A stretch of DNA of 64,000 nt from Clostridiales bacterium UBA4039 (GTDB lineage: Bacteria > Bacillota > Clostridia > Lachnospirales > Vallitaleaceae): positions 1 through 64,000 of the forward strand of contig DGAD01000034.1 of NCBI GenBank assembly GCA_002382805.1, written 5' to 3'. A model generated the notes under the pieces. The model was not told the DNA's origin. It worked only from the letters and a program-made list of their open reading frames with translations, and made no database searches. Positions 1-8,724 of the stretch are shown one piece after another; the stretch's first letter is position 1, and each line of letters opens with the position of its first letter. The position numbers and the translations under genes are program-made.

Positions 1-23
1 GGAGTTTCGCAATTACCTATTTT

Positions 24-815
24 TCATAGAAACACTTCGGGTTGACATGCCGGCAACCTATAATTCTCCAGTAACCACTGTCTAATGTTCTGAAACTGTT
101 CATCTTCAAAGCGTTTTGCTCCTTGCGGACACGCCTTGACACACGCATTACAGTGAATGCATAGAGTCGAATCTACACTCCTCACATCCTCTTGATTAAT
201 GGCTGCCATAGGACACTGCCTAACACAGATAGAACAGTTATTACATTCTTCTGTTGTTATTGGTGCCATCAAAGTTCCTGGTTTTTTAGGTTTGTATGGA
301 TATGCCCCGGGAACTTCTCCTAGAGGTGTTAACTCTTTTGACAACTTCTTGGTGATCATTTGACCAAAATTACAAGCAAAGTTAAGATCACCTGTGTTGG
401 GGCGTCCTGAAGCAATTGCGTCGGAGTAAGAATGTTCGCCAACAAATGCCCCCGCCGCCAAACTAATAAAACCATTATGCTCAAAGAGGTCTTTAAGTTC
501 TAGAAGGGCATCATCATAAGCACGATTTCCATAAGAAACCACAGGAACAACCCAGGTCCTTTGTCCATGTATTTTTTCAAAAAATGGGACTAAGAAACCT
601 GGGACTCTTCCTGCGTATACGGGAACACCGACAATAACCAGATCATCCTGGTCAAAGGTCATACCACTTTCTCTGTTACTGGGCAAGGTGATATCATATT
701 CTATGATGTCTTTGGTGGCATCCATACCTTGTGCAATCTCTTGTGCTATTTCTCGTACAATTTTTTTTGTGCCTTGTGTCGGGCTAAAATACAGCGCTTT
801 AATATGTTTTTTCAT
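24..815 (-). CDS. EFR1-type flavodoxin/ferredoxin fusion protein
   Basis: Predicted cytoplasmic electron-transfer protein of 263 residues. The first ~150 residues look like a flavodoxin fold, with an early YFSPTQGTKK segment that fits an FMN phosphate-binding loop. The C-terminal third carries two 4Fe-4S clusters, CNNCSICVRQCP and CIHCNACVKACP. This is the architecture of the EFR1 family of flavodoxin-ferredoxin proteins common in clostridia; the physiological partner is unknown. The start is set by GGAGGTAGTAGA directly before ATG. It is monocistronic: a sigma-A promoter with a palindrome lies just upstream, and aspA lies beyond it on the same strand. The family assignment is secure, the redox partner is not. 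Confidence 0.85.
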   Translation of the reverse strand: MKKHIKALYFSPTQGTKKIVREIAQEIAQGMDATKDIIEYDITLPSNRESGMTFDQDDLVIVGVPVYAGRVPGFLVPFFEKIHGQRTWVVPVVSYGNRAYDDALLELKDLFEHNGFISLAAGAFVGEHSYSDAIASGRPNTGDLNFACNFGQMITKKLSKELTPLGEVPGAYPYKPKKPGTLMAPITTEECNNCSICVRQCPMAAINQEDVRSVDSTLCIHCNACVKACPQGAKRFEDEQFQNIRQWLLENYRLPACQPEVFL

Positions 816-839
816 TCTACTACCTCCACAGCGTTTACG

Positions 840-883
840 CTATCCATGGATAGTATTATACTGTATTTTAATCCAAGTATCAA
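840..883 (-). promoter_or_regulatory. Sigma-A promoter with 14-bp palindrome downstream of -10
   Basis: On the minus strand TTGATA (878-883), a 17-base spacer and TATAAT (855-860) form a near-consensus promoter for the flavodoxin/ferredoxin gene. The perfect palindrome CTATCCATGGATAG (840-853) begins one base past the -10 element, covering the expected transcription start. A second small inverted repeat, AGCGT-TT-ACGCT (830-841), follows. The position suits a repressor operator, but no regulator gene lies next to it. Confidence 0.65.
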
Positions 884-894
884 TTTTCTTCTTC

Positions 895-2301
895 TCAGCG
901 TTGCTCTGTCATCGAATAGGCATTAAACAATTCTTTTAATTTATCTTCATGCATATAATGCTTTTTCTTAATAATCGTTAATAGCGGCTCTTTATTATCA
1001 AGCACTTCTTTGGCAATTTCTGTGGCCTTACCATATCCAATATATGGGCATAGCACGGTGACTAATCCTGCGCTAGATTCCACTAGTTCTCTACATCGCG
1101 TTTCATTGGCTTGAATTCCAAGGATACAGTTGTCAACGAAGGTTTTGATTCCTCGTGTCAGTATTTCAATGGATTGAAATACATTATGAAAAATGACCGG
1201 TTCAAATGCATTAAGTTCCAGCTGTCCACCTTCAACCGCCATTGTTACAGTGGTGTCATTGCCTATCACTTGAAACGCGACTTGATTAATCACCTCAGGA
1301 ATGACCGGATTGATTTTTCCCGGCATAATGGATGATCCATTTTGTTTTTTTGGTAGGAGAACCTCTCCAAGACCAGTTTTAGGTCCTGAAGACATCAATC
1401 GCAAATCATTAGCTATCTTCGAAAGGTTGACCGCACATGTTTTTAATACGCTCGATACATATAAAAAACCATCCAAATTTTGTGTCGAATCAATAAGATT
1501 TTTTGCTTGTTGAAGAGGTAATTCTGAAACAGTTGCTAGGTTTTCTACAATATGGTGAATATACTCTGGTGATGCATTAATGCCTGTGCCTATGGCTGTA
1601 CCTCCCATATTCACGGTGAGCATTTCTTCTCTTGCACGCTCCAAGCGTTTCAAGTCTCTTAATACAACACAATAATATGCTCTAAATTCTTGCCCCAGCC
1701 GAATTGGAACTGCATCTTGTAGTTGGGTTCTTCCCATTTTAATCACATGGTCAAATTCAATCGCCTTGGATGCAAGCGCATCACATAAACGTTCAAGCTC
1801 TTGTTTCATGGCATCGATTAATCGAATCATGGTCATTTTACCACTTGTGGGGAAGACATCATTGGTTGACTGACTACAATTGACATCGTCGTTAGGATTT
1901 ACCAGCGTATAGTCCCCTTTCTTACCACCTAATAGCGTAATTGCATAATTGGCAATCACTTCATTTGCATTCATATTAAAGGAGGTGCCTGCACCGCCTT
2001 GAATGGGATCTGTTATAAATTGGTCGTGAAGCTTCCCTTCAATAATTGCATCACAGGCTTCAATAATCGCATGCGCGACGTCTTCTTTGATATTCTTAGT
2101 TTGCATATTTGTTATCGCTGCTGCTTTTTTTATAAGGGCAATACTATGAATCATCTCCGGATGCACGCTCATACCGGTAATATGAAAATTCTCTAAGGCT
2201 CTAAGGGTTTGTATCCCATAAAACGCATCGGCTAACACAGGTTTTTCCCCAATGGAATCGGACTCTATCCGTTGATATCGCTCATTTAACAATGTCTTCA
2301 T
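895..2301 (-). CDS. aspA: Aspartate ammonia-lyase
   Basis: Cytoplasmic lyase interconverting L-aspartate with fumarate and ammonia, 468 residues, the usual length. It belongs to the fumarase/aspartase superfamily: the signature loop GSSIMPGKINP is intact and is followed by the superfamily's C-terminal region. TNDVFPTS and GRTQLQDAVP match the other two conserved substrate-binding regions. GGTAIGTGINA also fits aspartase/class II fumarase; aspartase is preferred over fumarase on the overall match. The start follows AGGAGGTTGTC. The gene is transcribed alone, and a LysR-type gene diverges from its promoter, so aspartate- or fumarate-responsive control is a reasonable inference. Confidence 0.93.
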   Translation of the reverse strand: MKTLLNERYQRIESDSIGEKPVLADAFYGIQTLRALENFHITGMSVHPEMIHSIALIKKAAAITNMQTKNIKEDVAHAIIEACDAIIEGKLHDQFITDPIQGGAGTSFNMNANEVIANYAITLLGGKKGDYTLVNPNDDVNCSQSTNDVFPTSGKMTMIRLIDAMKQELERLCDALASKAIEFDHVIKMGRTQLQDAVPIRLGQEFRAYYCVVLRDLKRLERAREEMLTVNMGGTAIGTGINASPEYIHHIVENLATVSELPLQQAKNLIDSTQNLDGFLYVSSVLKTCAVNLSKIANDLRLMSSGPKTGLGEVLLPKKQNGSSIMPGKINPVIPEVINQVAFQVIGNDTTVTMAVEGGQLELNAFEPVIFHNVFQSIEILTRGIKTFVDNCILGIQANETRCRELVESSAGLVTVLCPYIGYGKATEIAKEVLDNKEPLLTIIKKKHYMHEDKLKELFNAYSMTEQR

Positions 2302-2338
2302 GACAACCTCCTAAAAAACAAATCTCTGTTATGCCTTT

Positions 2339-2367
2339 ATTATACGACCGGTCTGTGATAGAATCAA
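2339..2367 (-). promoter_or_regulatory. Sigma-A promoter of aspA
   Basis: Minus-strand TTGATT (2362-2367) and TATAAT (2339-2344) are separated by 17 bases and lie about 40 bases before the aspA start. The spacer contains the short palindrome GACCGGTC. The divergent LysR-type gene starts about 85 bases away, so its binding sites probably lie in the AT-rich stretch at 2368-2410. Confidence 0.6.
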
Positions 2368-2451
2368 ATATATATATTAGTATATTCATTATAACCATTT
2401 GTTTATAACTCGCCATTAATCCACACCACACTCTTTCTTATGGAGGCTTTT

Positions 2452-3402
2452 ATGTTTAAAGGAAAAGAATACATCTATGAAGTCTATAAAACTCGAAATT
2501 TTTCAAAGGCAGCTACCAATTTATTTATATCACAGCCTTCCTTAAGCGCTACCGTCAAAAAAATCGAACAACGTCTTGGCACCCCCATCTTTGACCGAAG
2601 TGTAAACCCTATTCAGTTAACTGAATGCGGTCAAAAATACATTCAATACATTGAGCAAATCTTTGACCTTGAAAATGATTTTAAAGCCTATTTGAACGAT
2701 ATAACCACCTTAAACACAGGGCATTTGACCATTGGTGGGAGTAACTTATTTTCCTCTTATATTCTCCCTTCCTTTGTTTCCGGTTTTATCGCTCGCTACC
2801 CAAATATTGATGTGAAGCTCATTGAAGACAACACCAAGTCCCTTGAAACGCTTTTATCCAAAGGCTCTCTAGATCTGCTTATCGATTATTCCGCCTTAAA
2901 CCCCAGCGCCTATGATCGTGCTTTATTTGGTTCTGAGCACCTACTCCTTGCCGTCCCTAGACACTATAGTGTCAATGAAATGTTGACAGATTCTGTTTTG
3001 ATGCAAGAGGAAATTCTCCAGGACACCTACTTAGAAGATAATGTCCCTACCGTTTCTCTCAAGCTTTTTCAGGACTTGCCATTTGTTCTTATGCGACCTG
3101 GAAATAATACCCGTGAACATTCCAATCGCTTATTTAAAGCGTTTAAAATCGCCCCCCCAGTTATCTTGGAACTCGATCAACAGGCTACTTCCTACCATAT
3201 TACGTGTTCGGGTATGGGCATTTCGTTTATTTCTGACACACTAATAAAGCAAACCCCCTATGATCCGAGAGTTTGCTATTATAAAATCGACAGTAAACAC
3301 ACCCGTCGAAATATTTACTTTTATTACAAACATACCAAATATATGTCACAAGCCATGAAAGCTTTTTTACACCTTTCCTGCCATGACTTTGATAAGCAAT
3401 AA
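2452..3402 (+). CDS. LysR family transcriptional regulator
   Basis: DNA-binding regulator of 316 residues. The N-terminal winged helix-turn-helix (residues ~1-60, with FSKAATNLFISQPSLSATVKKIE) is typical LysR, followed by a two-lobed periplasmic-binding-like effector domain (~90-300). An ATG 12 bases upstream is part of the ribosome binding site TGGAGG, so the start at 2452 is preferred. It is divergent from aspA and convergent with the aldolase gene, 9 bases away. LysR proteins commonly regulate the divergent gene, so aspA is the likely target. The effector cannot be read from the sequence. Confidence 0.88.
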   Translation: MFKGKEYIYEVYKTRNFSKAATNLFISQPSLSATVKKIEQRLGTPIFDRSVNPIQLTECGQKYIQYIEQIFDLENDFKAYLNDITTLNTGHLTIGGSNLFSSYILPSFVSGFIARYPNIDVKLIEDNTKSLETLLSKGSLDLLIDYSALNPSAYDRALFGSEHLLLAVPRHYSVNEMLTDSVLMQEEILQDTYLEDNVPTVSLKLFQDLPFVLMRPGNNTREHSNRLFKAFKIAPPVILELDQQATSYHITCSGMGISFISDTLIKQTPYDPRVCYYKIDSKHTRRNIYFYYKHTKYMSQAMKAFLHLSCHDFDKQ

Positions 3403-3411
3403 CATTTACAA

Positions 3412-4089
3412 TTAATCCATATATAAAAATTTGTTGTTATTGGCTATAAGCCAATCGGCTTCAAAATCGTTCACAGCTTTTGTAATATCCGGCATATTCA
3501 ACGCCGCCTCGATAAGACTTGGGTCCAATGTCACCGACTGGGCTCCTGCAATAAATGCCTTGTTCACTTGACTAATATTTTTAAAGCTTGCTGCTAATAT
3601 CTTTGCACTTGATTGACTCTGATCAATCATCTGTCGGCATTGCTGAATCACTTGCTCCGAATTAATATTGAGCCCTTCCATTCGATTATAATAAGGTGCA
3701 AGGTAATCGACTCCTGCTTTAACTGCAAGTAGACATTGCGTCAATGTATAGATAGCCGTTGCCGTCACATGAATATTTTGTCCTTTGAGTTGCTTTATGA
3801 CTTTAAGACCTTCCATCGTTGTCGGCACTTTTATATAGACGTGTTCATCAATTTTCTCTAAAATTTTCTCTGCATCACGCAGCATACCATCAACATCTTG
3901 TGCTGTGACTTGGATATGAAGTGTGCGCTCATTACCTATAATGGAACGAATCTCCCGCATATGCTCAAAAAAATCTTGCACCCCGTCATTTTTAATAATC
4001 GATGGATTGGATGTCACCCCGTCAATGGGTAAGCACTCAACCATCTCTTCAATTCTAGCTAGGTTTACTGTATCTAATAAATATTCCAT
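3412..4089 (-). CDS. Transaldolase / fructose-6-phosphate aldolase family protein
   Basis: Cytoplasmic class I aldolase of 225 residues, matching the short FSA/TalC-type transaldolases (~215-225) and not the ~320-residue classical enzyme. The Schiff-base lysine is visible at about residue 87 in HVYIKVPTT; GVTSNPSIIK near residue 25 and APYYNRMEG near residue 140 are family signatures. Members cleave fructose-6-phosphate or transfer dihydroxyacetone units, and some act on other sugar phosphates. It is the second gene of an operon, 14 bases after the DeoR regulator, divergent from an FGGY kinase. This suggests that the kinase product feeds the aldolase, though the exact sugar is unknown. Confidence 0.87.
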   Translation of the reverse strand: MEYLLDTVNLARIEEMVECLPIDGVTSNPSIIKNDGVQDFFEHMREIRSIIGNERTLHIQVTAQDVDGMLRDAEKILEKIDEHVYIKVPTTMEGLKVIKQLKGQNIHVTATAIYTLTQCLLAVKAGVDYLAPYYNRMEGLNINSEQVIQQCRQMIDQSQSSAKILAASFKNISQVNKAFIAGAQSVTLDPSLIEAALNMPDITKAVNDFEADWLIANNNKFLYMD

Positions 4090-4103
4090 AACTTCCTCCT
4101 ATA

Positions 4104-4850
4104 CTATACGATTGTCACCTGTACATTAGCCAGTGCCATCTCCTCTAAAATCTCAGGGGACAGCCCTTGACTTGTAATCACATGACTGACTTTGTCCGCG
4201 TGTAAAAATGACACTGTCCCTGGATGATTAAACTTGGATGCCTCTGTCAGCACATAGGTTTCTCTCGCTTGTCCCGCCATTACCCTTACCGTCTCTGCAC
4301 GGACCATATCATCTCCGGTAAATCCGGTTTCTTTTGAATATCCATCGGTACCTACAAAAATTTTATCCACCCGAAATTGTTCGGCACATAGCTTGGTCAG
4401 TGGGCCTACCATTGCCTGACTATTTTTTTGATACTCACCGCCAAGAACGATACAGCGAATATTTTCATAGTGCTGTATATGCCTAACCAAGTAAGATGCA
4501 TTGGTAATCACGGTAACCTGTTTTCCAGAAGCTCCTAGCGTCTGTGCAAAAACAGCGCAAGTCGAACCTGCATCAATCATGATCGTTGCGTTATTGGCCA
4601 CATATTTTATCGCCTCTTTGGCTATCGCTTTTTTTATATCATAATTGACGGCAATACGATAATTGATGTCACTTGTGTCTTTTAGTGTTGCATACCCTTG
4701 TTCTCTTTTTAATATGCCTTGTTCCTCTAATGCAGTGAGATCTTTTCGCACCGTCACCTCAGATGTGTCCACATAGCTTGCCAATTCCTTTACGCGAACT
4801 TTCCCTCGTTCACTGACATATTTAATAATTTGCATCTGTCGTTCATTCAT
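4104..4850 (-). CDS. DeoR/GlpR family transcriptional regulator
   Basis: Sugar-phosphate-sensing repressor of 248 residues. The N-terminal DeoR helix-turn-helix (VKELASYVDTSEVTVRKDL, residues ~20-40) is followed by a DeoRC sensor domain with DAGSTCAVFA near residue 85, the usual effector-binding loop. The start at 4850 is chosen for the AAAGGAGG site 8 bases upstream; a longer frame reaches back to 4892 but has no such site. It is the first gene of an operon with the aldolase and diverges from the kinase gene. A palindrome with CTTTCG half-sites lies in the shared promoter region and is the probable operator. Confidence 0.9.
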   Translation of the reverse strand: MNERQMQIIKYVSERGKVRVKELASYVDTSEVTVRKDLTALEEQGILKREQGYATLKDTSDINYRIAVNYDIKKAIAKEAIKYVANNATIMIDAGSTCAVFAQTLGASGKQVTVITNASYLVRHIQHYENIRCIVLGGEYQKNSQAMVGPLTKLCAEQFRVDKIFVGTDGYSKETGFTGDDMVRAETVRVMAGQARETYVLTEASKFNHPGTVSFLHADKVSHVITSQGLSPEILEEMALANVQVTIV

Positions 4851-4904
4851 CCAAAGACCTCCTTTGGACATATTATAGCAACGCATCTTCATTGTGTCAA
4901 TATT

Positions 4905-4957
4905 TTACTTTCGTTCGAAAGTAATCTATTTACATACAGAATATTTTATGCTATTCT
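4905..4957 (+). promoter_or_regulatory. Perfect DeoR-type operator and promoter of the FGGY kinase gene
   Basis: TTACTTTCG (4905-4913), two bases, then CGAAAGTAA (4916-4924) is a perfect 9-2-9 inverted repeat. TTCG-containing half-sites are typical of DeoR/GlpR-family operators. It abuts a plus-strand promoter: TTTACA (4929-4934), 17 bases, TATTCT (4952-4957). The site sits between the divergent deoR-like and kinase genes, so one protein could control both. Confidence 0.75.
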
Positions 4958-5004
4958 AAAGACAACATTTCAGATACTTATTCATCAATGCAGGAGGTAT
5001 ATTT

Positions 5005-6525
5005 ATGGTACACTATCTAATTGCACACGACCTTGGTACATCAGGCAACAAGGCATCCCTATTTACTACTGATGGAAAACTGATTCGTAGCCAAACCGTT
5101 TCCTATCCCACCCACTATGCACCCGGACATATCGCGGAGCAAAACCCTGAGGATTGGTGGCAAGCGGTAATTCAATCGACACAGCACATCCTTAAGGGAA
5201 TCGAGGCTGATCAAGTCCTTGCCATGTCATTTTCTGCACAAATGCAAGGCTGTGTTCTCGTAGACAGCCATGGTGATGTGTTGCGTCCAGCTATTATCTG
5301 GGCAGATCATCGTGCACTTGATGAAACTACATATCTTATCGATCAACTAGGTCAAGAGACTATATATTCCATCACGGGGCACCGGCCAAGCGCCAGCTAC
5401 AGTCTGGAAAAACTAATGTGGATTCAACGTCATGAACCTCATCTTTACAAAAGAGCTGCATATATGTTGCAAGCAAAAGACTACATCATTCATAAGTTAA
5501 CCGGCATCTTTGCTACCGATGCTTCCGACGCTTCAGGTACCAATGCCTACGATCTTAAAAATCAATGCTGGTCAAAAGAGATTCTTGATGCTGCGAACGT
5601 TCGCCTTGACCTTTTTCCTCCCATCCTTAGATCAATTGATGTCGCTGGAAGCTTAACCGCTGATGCCGCCAATGCTCTTGGCCTTTCGACAAAAGTACGC
5701 GTGGTTATGGGTGGTGGAGATGGTCCTTGCTCCGCTCTTGGTGCAGGTTGTATTGAACCCAACTCATTATTTTTAACTTTTGGAACTTCCGCATGGATTG
5801 GTGGAACAACCGATGATGTCTTTATTGATCCTAAACAACGCCTTTTCTGCTTTGCGCATGTTATTCCCGGAAAGTATATGCCTTGTGGAACTATGCAGTC
5901 CGCCGGAAGTGCTTATAGTTACATCAAAGACCTCTTCTATCAAGCAGAATGTATGACGGCTAAAACACATGAACAAGACCCCTACGATGTACTTGGTAAC
6001 TTACTGACCCAATCACCTGTTGGAAGCAATAAGCTTTTCTTCCTTCCATATCTTACCGGCGAACGCAGTCCGCACTGGAATCCCAAGGCTTCAGGTAGTT
6101 ATATCGGTATGGCTATGCACCATACAAAAGCTGATTATCTTCGAAGTGTGATTGAAGGCATCGGATACAATTTGCGTCTGATATTGGATGCATATCAGCC
6201 GCAACTATCGGTCCCAGACATGATTTTTACTGGCGGCGGTGCAAAAGGTGACCAAGTTTCACAGATATTAAGCGACGTCTTAAATACTAAGTTAACCCGT
6301 CCTAAACATGTTGAAAATGCAACCTCTATTGCAGCCGCAATTCTCGCGGGTATTGGCATTGGTCTTTTTGAAGATTTCGATGTGATTCATGATTTTCTTC
6401 CTCTGCAAGATACCATTGTTCCAAATCCAACCCATAGCGCACTATACAATCAACAGCTTCTTTTATTTGAAGAAATATATGATGCACTATGCCCAATTTA
6501 TAACCGCCTTCATACAACAACATAA
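5005..6525 (+). CDS. Xylulokinase-like FGGY carbohydrate kinase
   Basis: ATP-dependent sugar kinase of 506 residues, the usual XylB length. The N-terminal AHDLGTSGNKASLF is the phosphate-1 loop of the hexokinase/actin fold; SFSAQMQGCVLVD and the metal/ATP loop GGGDGPCSALGAG are FGGY signatures, and FTGGGAKGDQVSQIL near residue 410 is the C-terminal adenosine motif. Xylulokinase is the closest recognisable subgroup, but FGGY specificity cannot be settled by eye. Start at 5005 follows GGAGGTATATTT. It is divergent from the deoR-aldolase operon, with a shared operator. The product would be a ketose phosphate entering pentose phosphate metabolism together with the transaldolase-like enzyme. Confidence 0.88.
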   Translation: MVHYLIAHDLGTSGNKASLFTTDGKLIRSQTVSYPTHYAPGHIAEQNPEDWWQAVIQSTQHILKGIEADQVLAMSFSAQMQGCVLVDSHGDVLRPAIIWADHRALDETTYLIDQLGQETIYSITGHRPSASYSLEKLMWIQRHEPHLYKRAAYMLQAKDYIIHKLTGIFATDASDASGTNAYDLKNQCWSKEILDAANVRLDLFPPILRSIDVAGSLTADAANALGLSTKVRVVMGGGDGPCSALGAGCIEPNSLFLTFGTSAWIGGTTDDVFIDPKQRLFCFAHVIPGKYMPCGTMQSAGSAYSYIKDLFYQAECMTAKTHEQDPYDVLGNLLTQSPVGSNKLFFLPYLTGERSPHWNPKASGSYIGMAMHHTKADYLRSVIEGIGYNLRLILDAYQPQLSVPDMIFTGGGAKGDQVSQILSDVLNTKLTRPKHVENATSIAAAILAGIGIGLFEDFDVIHDFLPLQDTIVPNPTHSALYNQQLLLFEEIYDALCPIYNRLHTTT

Positions 6526-6527
6526 AA

Positions 6528-6547
6528 CCGCTCCAATTATGGAGCGG
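6528..6547 (-). terminator. Intrinsic terminator overlapping the end of the MFS gene
   Basis: CCGCTCC and GGAGCGG form a 7-bp stem with a 6-base loop. On the minus strand the stem is followed by TTTTATGTT. The hairpin includes the last codons of the MFS gene, so it likely ends that transcript. On the plus strand there is no T-run. Confidence 0.55.
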
Positions 6548-7760
6548 CAACAATATTGAACTTATACTCATGGAATCGAATGACGAGTGCAATAAGCATC
6601 AAAAAGACTCCAGAACCTATGATAATCCATTGTAATGGTAGCATATCTGCTAACGGACCAAATAGCATCATGCCTAAAGGTAAAAAACCAGAGTACATCG
6701 ACGATAACAGACCAAAAACTCGTCCTTGCATTGATACCTTGGTATGTTCATGAAATAATGTTGTCATCGACGTTTGAGCGCTAGTCATTGCCATTCCATA
6801 AAAAAGCATAAAGAGTAGATAAAGATTAAAATTATTAATGCCTCCCATGCCTATGGCACATACTCCAAAAGCAAATAGGCTATAATATAAGGTCTTAGTT
6901 TTGGAAGAAAATCCGCCCCATACACTCATAAGCACTCCCCCTATCACCATCCCGGCAAAGCCAATAAGCTCTACCGCTGTCAGGTGCCAATAAGTATCAC
7001 CATATGATCGGCGAACCAAAAGCCCTGCGAGAAATCCTCCGGGAACCGTCAAAAAGATAAATCCTGCGTATACCACCAACAATCTAACTAACATTTTGTG
7101 TGCATATACATATTTAAAACCTATATGCATTTGTTCAAAAACGCTCACCTTTTCATTGACCTTCTGATGTTTTGGAAGAACGAGACATGCTACGATGCCC
7201 ACACCAATCACTGCAGTCACAACATCTAAAAACATCGTAAAGCGTAATGTACTTATGGATAAAACAACTCCTGCAACTGCTGGGGCAGCAAACTGAACCA
7301 TTGACTGCAATGTTGCATTAAATCCATTATAGCGCATCAAATGTTCCCTAGGCACAAGACGCGGTATCAATGCATGTACTGCGGGCGTCTGAATCCCCGT
7401 TGCCAAAGAACGAAAAGCTGATATCACCAGTAGGCTATTTAATACCATAGTATTACCCGATAGGTAAGGCATCACTAATATCAAAAGCAATGTTGCCGTG
7501 GCAATTGCAAGATCTGCGCCAACAATCAACCCCTTACTGTTCAGACGGTCTGCCCATACTCCACCTAAAAAAGATATAAAAAATTGAGGCAAATAAGAAC
7601 ACACCGTAAATGCCGCCACCCAAACTCCTGACGATGTTCCTATCGTCACATACCATATGATCGCCATCTGCACAAGTGTCGAGCCAAACAAGGTGATTGA
7701 CTGGCTTATGAGAAACAGAACAATACGTCGTTCCCAAGTATGCTGTTGCTTTTTTAACAT
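6537..7760 (-). CDS. MFS transporter (MefA/multidrug-like)
   Basis: Membrane transporter of 407 residues with about 12 hydrophobic segments. WERRIVLFLISQSITLFGS at the N terminus and GGVWADRLNSKG in the loop after TM2 are typical of the MFS_3 / macrolide-efflux-like group. The start at 7760 (MLKKQQ) is chosen because CATAGGAGG lies just upstream; the frame stays open to 7844 into the previous gene. It follows the AraC-GNAT gene by 13 bases, so the two are co-transcribed and the regulator may sense the exported compound. The substrate is unknown. Drug or toxin efflux is the family tendency and is not shown here. Confidence 0.85.
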   Translation of the reverse strand: MLKKQQHTWERRIVLFLISQSITLFGSTLVQMAIIWYVTIGTSSGVWVAAFTVCSYLPQFFISFLGGVWADRLNSKGLIVGADLAIATATLLLILVMPYLSGNTMVLNSLLVISAFRSLATGIQTPAVHALIPRLVPREHLMRYNGFNATLQSMVQFAAPAVAGVVLSISTLRFTMFLDVVTAVIGVGIVACLVLPKHQKVNEKVSVFEQMHIGFKYVYAHKMLVRLLVVYAGFIFLTVPGGFLAGLLVRRSYGDTYWHLTAVELIGFAGMVIGGVLMSVWGGFSSKTKTLYYSLFAFGVCAIGMGGINNFNLYLLFMLFYGMAMTSAQTSMTTLFHEHTKVSMQGRVFGLLSSMYSGFLPLGMMLFGPLADMLPLQWIIIGSGVFLMLIALVIRFHEYKFNIVAAP

Positions 7761-7773
7761 ATATACTTTCCTC

Positions 7774-8607
7774 CTATGTTTTTGGAGGAAGTACAAATCT
7801 CTGTGTTGGATATCCAAACTCAACAAGCAATTCCCTTTCCGCAAATCCCAGCTGTTTTAACTCTTTGCGATAGCCTGTATCTGCCTTGTCATGTTCACGA
7901 AAGGTTGTCGTAGTGATTTCTCGCCCCGGCAAAAATTCATCCATTAGCGTATCCAAAAAAAGTTTTTGAAGTCCGCTTCCCCGATACTGTGGATGTATTC
8001 CCATAAACTCTATGCACCCTCCATCATACGAAAACAGCATGCATCCAATAATTCTTTTTTGGGATTCTAGAACTAACGCTTGTTCTTTTTGGATATGCGC
8101 TTGAAGTTGCTGAAGATATTGGCGCTCATCAAGATGTGGATATCCATCAATAATCAGATGTATAAACTCCATCCACTCAAAGATATCACTTGCCTTAGCT
8201 AAACGAATATTCTCCTTGGAAAATGTTCTATTGTCCATGGCTTTATTGAGATAGAACCGTAATTGTAAAGGATAAAACTCCTGACATTGTCTATATTTTG
8301 CGAGAGTCACTTTATACATTGCTTTAAATGCTTTGCTAAAAGACTGTTGACTCTCATACCCACAACAAAGTGCTATCTCTATAATTGGACGCTCAGAAAA
8401 AACCAGCAGTTTGGCTGCTTCTGTTAACTGGCGCCGACTTACATAATCATGAATCGTCATGCCGACTGTATCTGTGAATTTGCGATGAAGGTGATATTTG
8501 GAATAATGCGACGCAGTAGCTAGCGTTTCCAAATCCAACTTATTATCTAGATGCTCTTCTATAAAATCAATAACTTTTTCAATACGAATAACATTGGGGT
8601 TTTCCAT
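7774..8607 (-). CDS. AraC-family regulator fused to a GNAT acetyltransferase domain
   Basis: A 277-residue two-domain protein. Residues ~8-105 hold both AraC helix-turn-helix motifs (ETLATASHYSKYHLHRKF and IIEIALCCGYESQQSFSKAF). Residues ~135-277 form a GNAT N-acetyltransferase fold with the acetyl-CoA loop PQYRGSGLQKLF. The HTH is at the N terminus and the usual sensing domain is replaced by the GNAT domain, which may act as ligand sensor or true enzyme. It precedes the MFS exporter in an apparent operon. ATG at 8607 follows GGAGGAAG. Architecture is clear from the sequence; biological role is inference. Confidence 0.87.
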   Translation of the reverse strand: MENPNVIRIEKVIDFIEEHLDNKLDLETLATASHYSKYHLHRKFTDTVGMTIHDYVSRRQLTEAAKLLVFSERPIIEIALCCGYESQQSFSKAFKAMYKVTLAKYRQCQEFYPLQLRFYLNKAMDNRTFSKENIRLAKASDIFEWMEFIHLIIDGYPHLDERQYLQQLQAHIQKEQALVLESQKRIIGCMLFSYDGGCIEFMGIHPQYRGSGLQKLFLDTLMDEFLPGREITTTTFREHDKADTGYRKELKQLGFAERELLVEFGYPTQRFVLPPKT

Positions 8608-8678
8608 TTAACTTCCTCCTTTCCGTTAACAGAGTAGCAAATGTCGCTCGCCTTGTTTTGATATTTCTTGCTGTTTAA

Positions 8679-8710
8679 AAAGAGATATTGCTATTAAACA
8701 ATATCTCTTT
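8679..8710 (-). terminator. Terminator of the sugar/peptide operon
   Basis: Perfect 12-bp arms AAAGAGATATTG (8679-8690) and CAATATCTCTTT (8699-8710) with an 8-base loop. The minus-strand copy runs into TTTTTAAAC. It lies 14 bases after the ROK kinase stop and closes the long operon coming from 19.6 kb. Confidence 0.75.
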
Positions 8711-8724
8711 GAATATCTTTTTAC

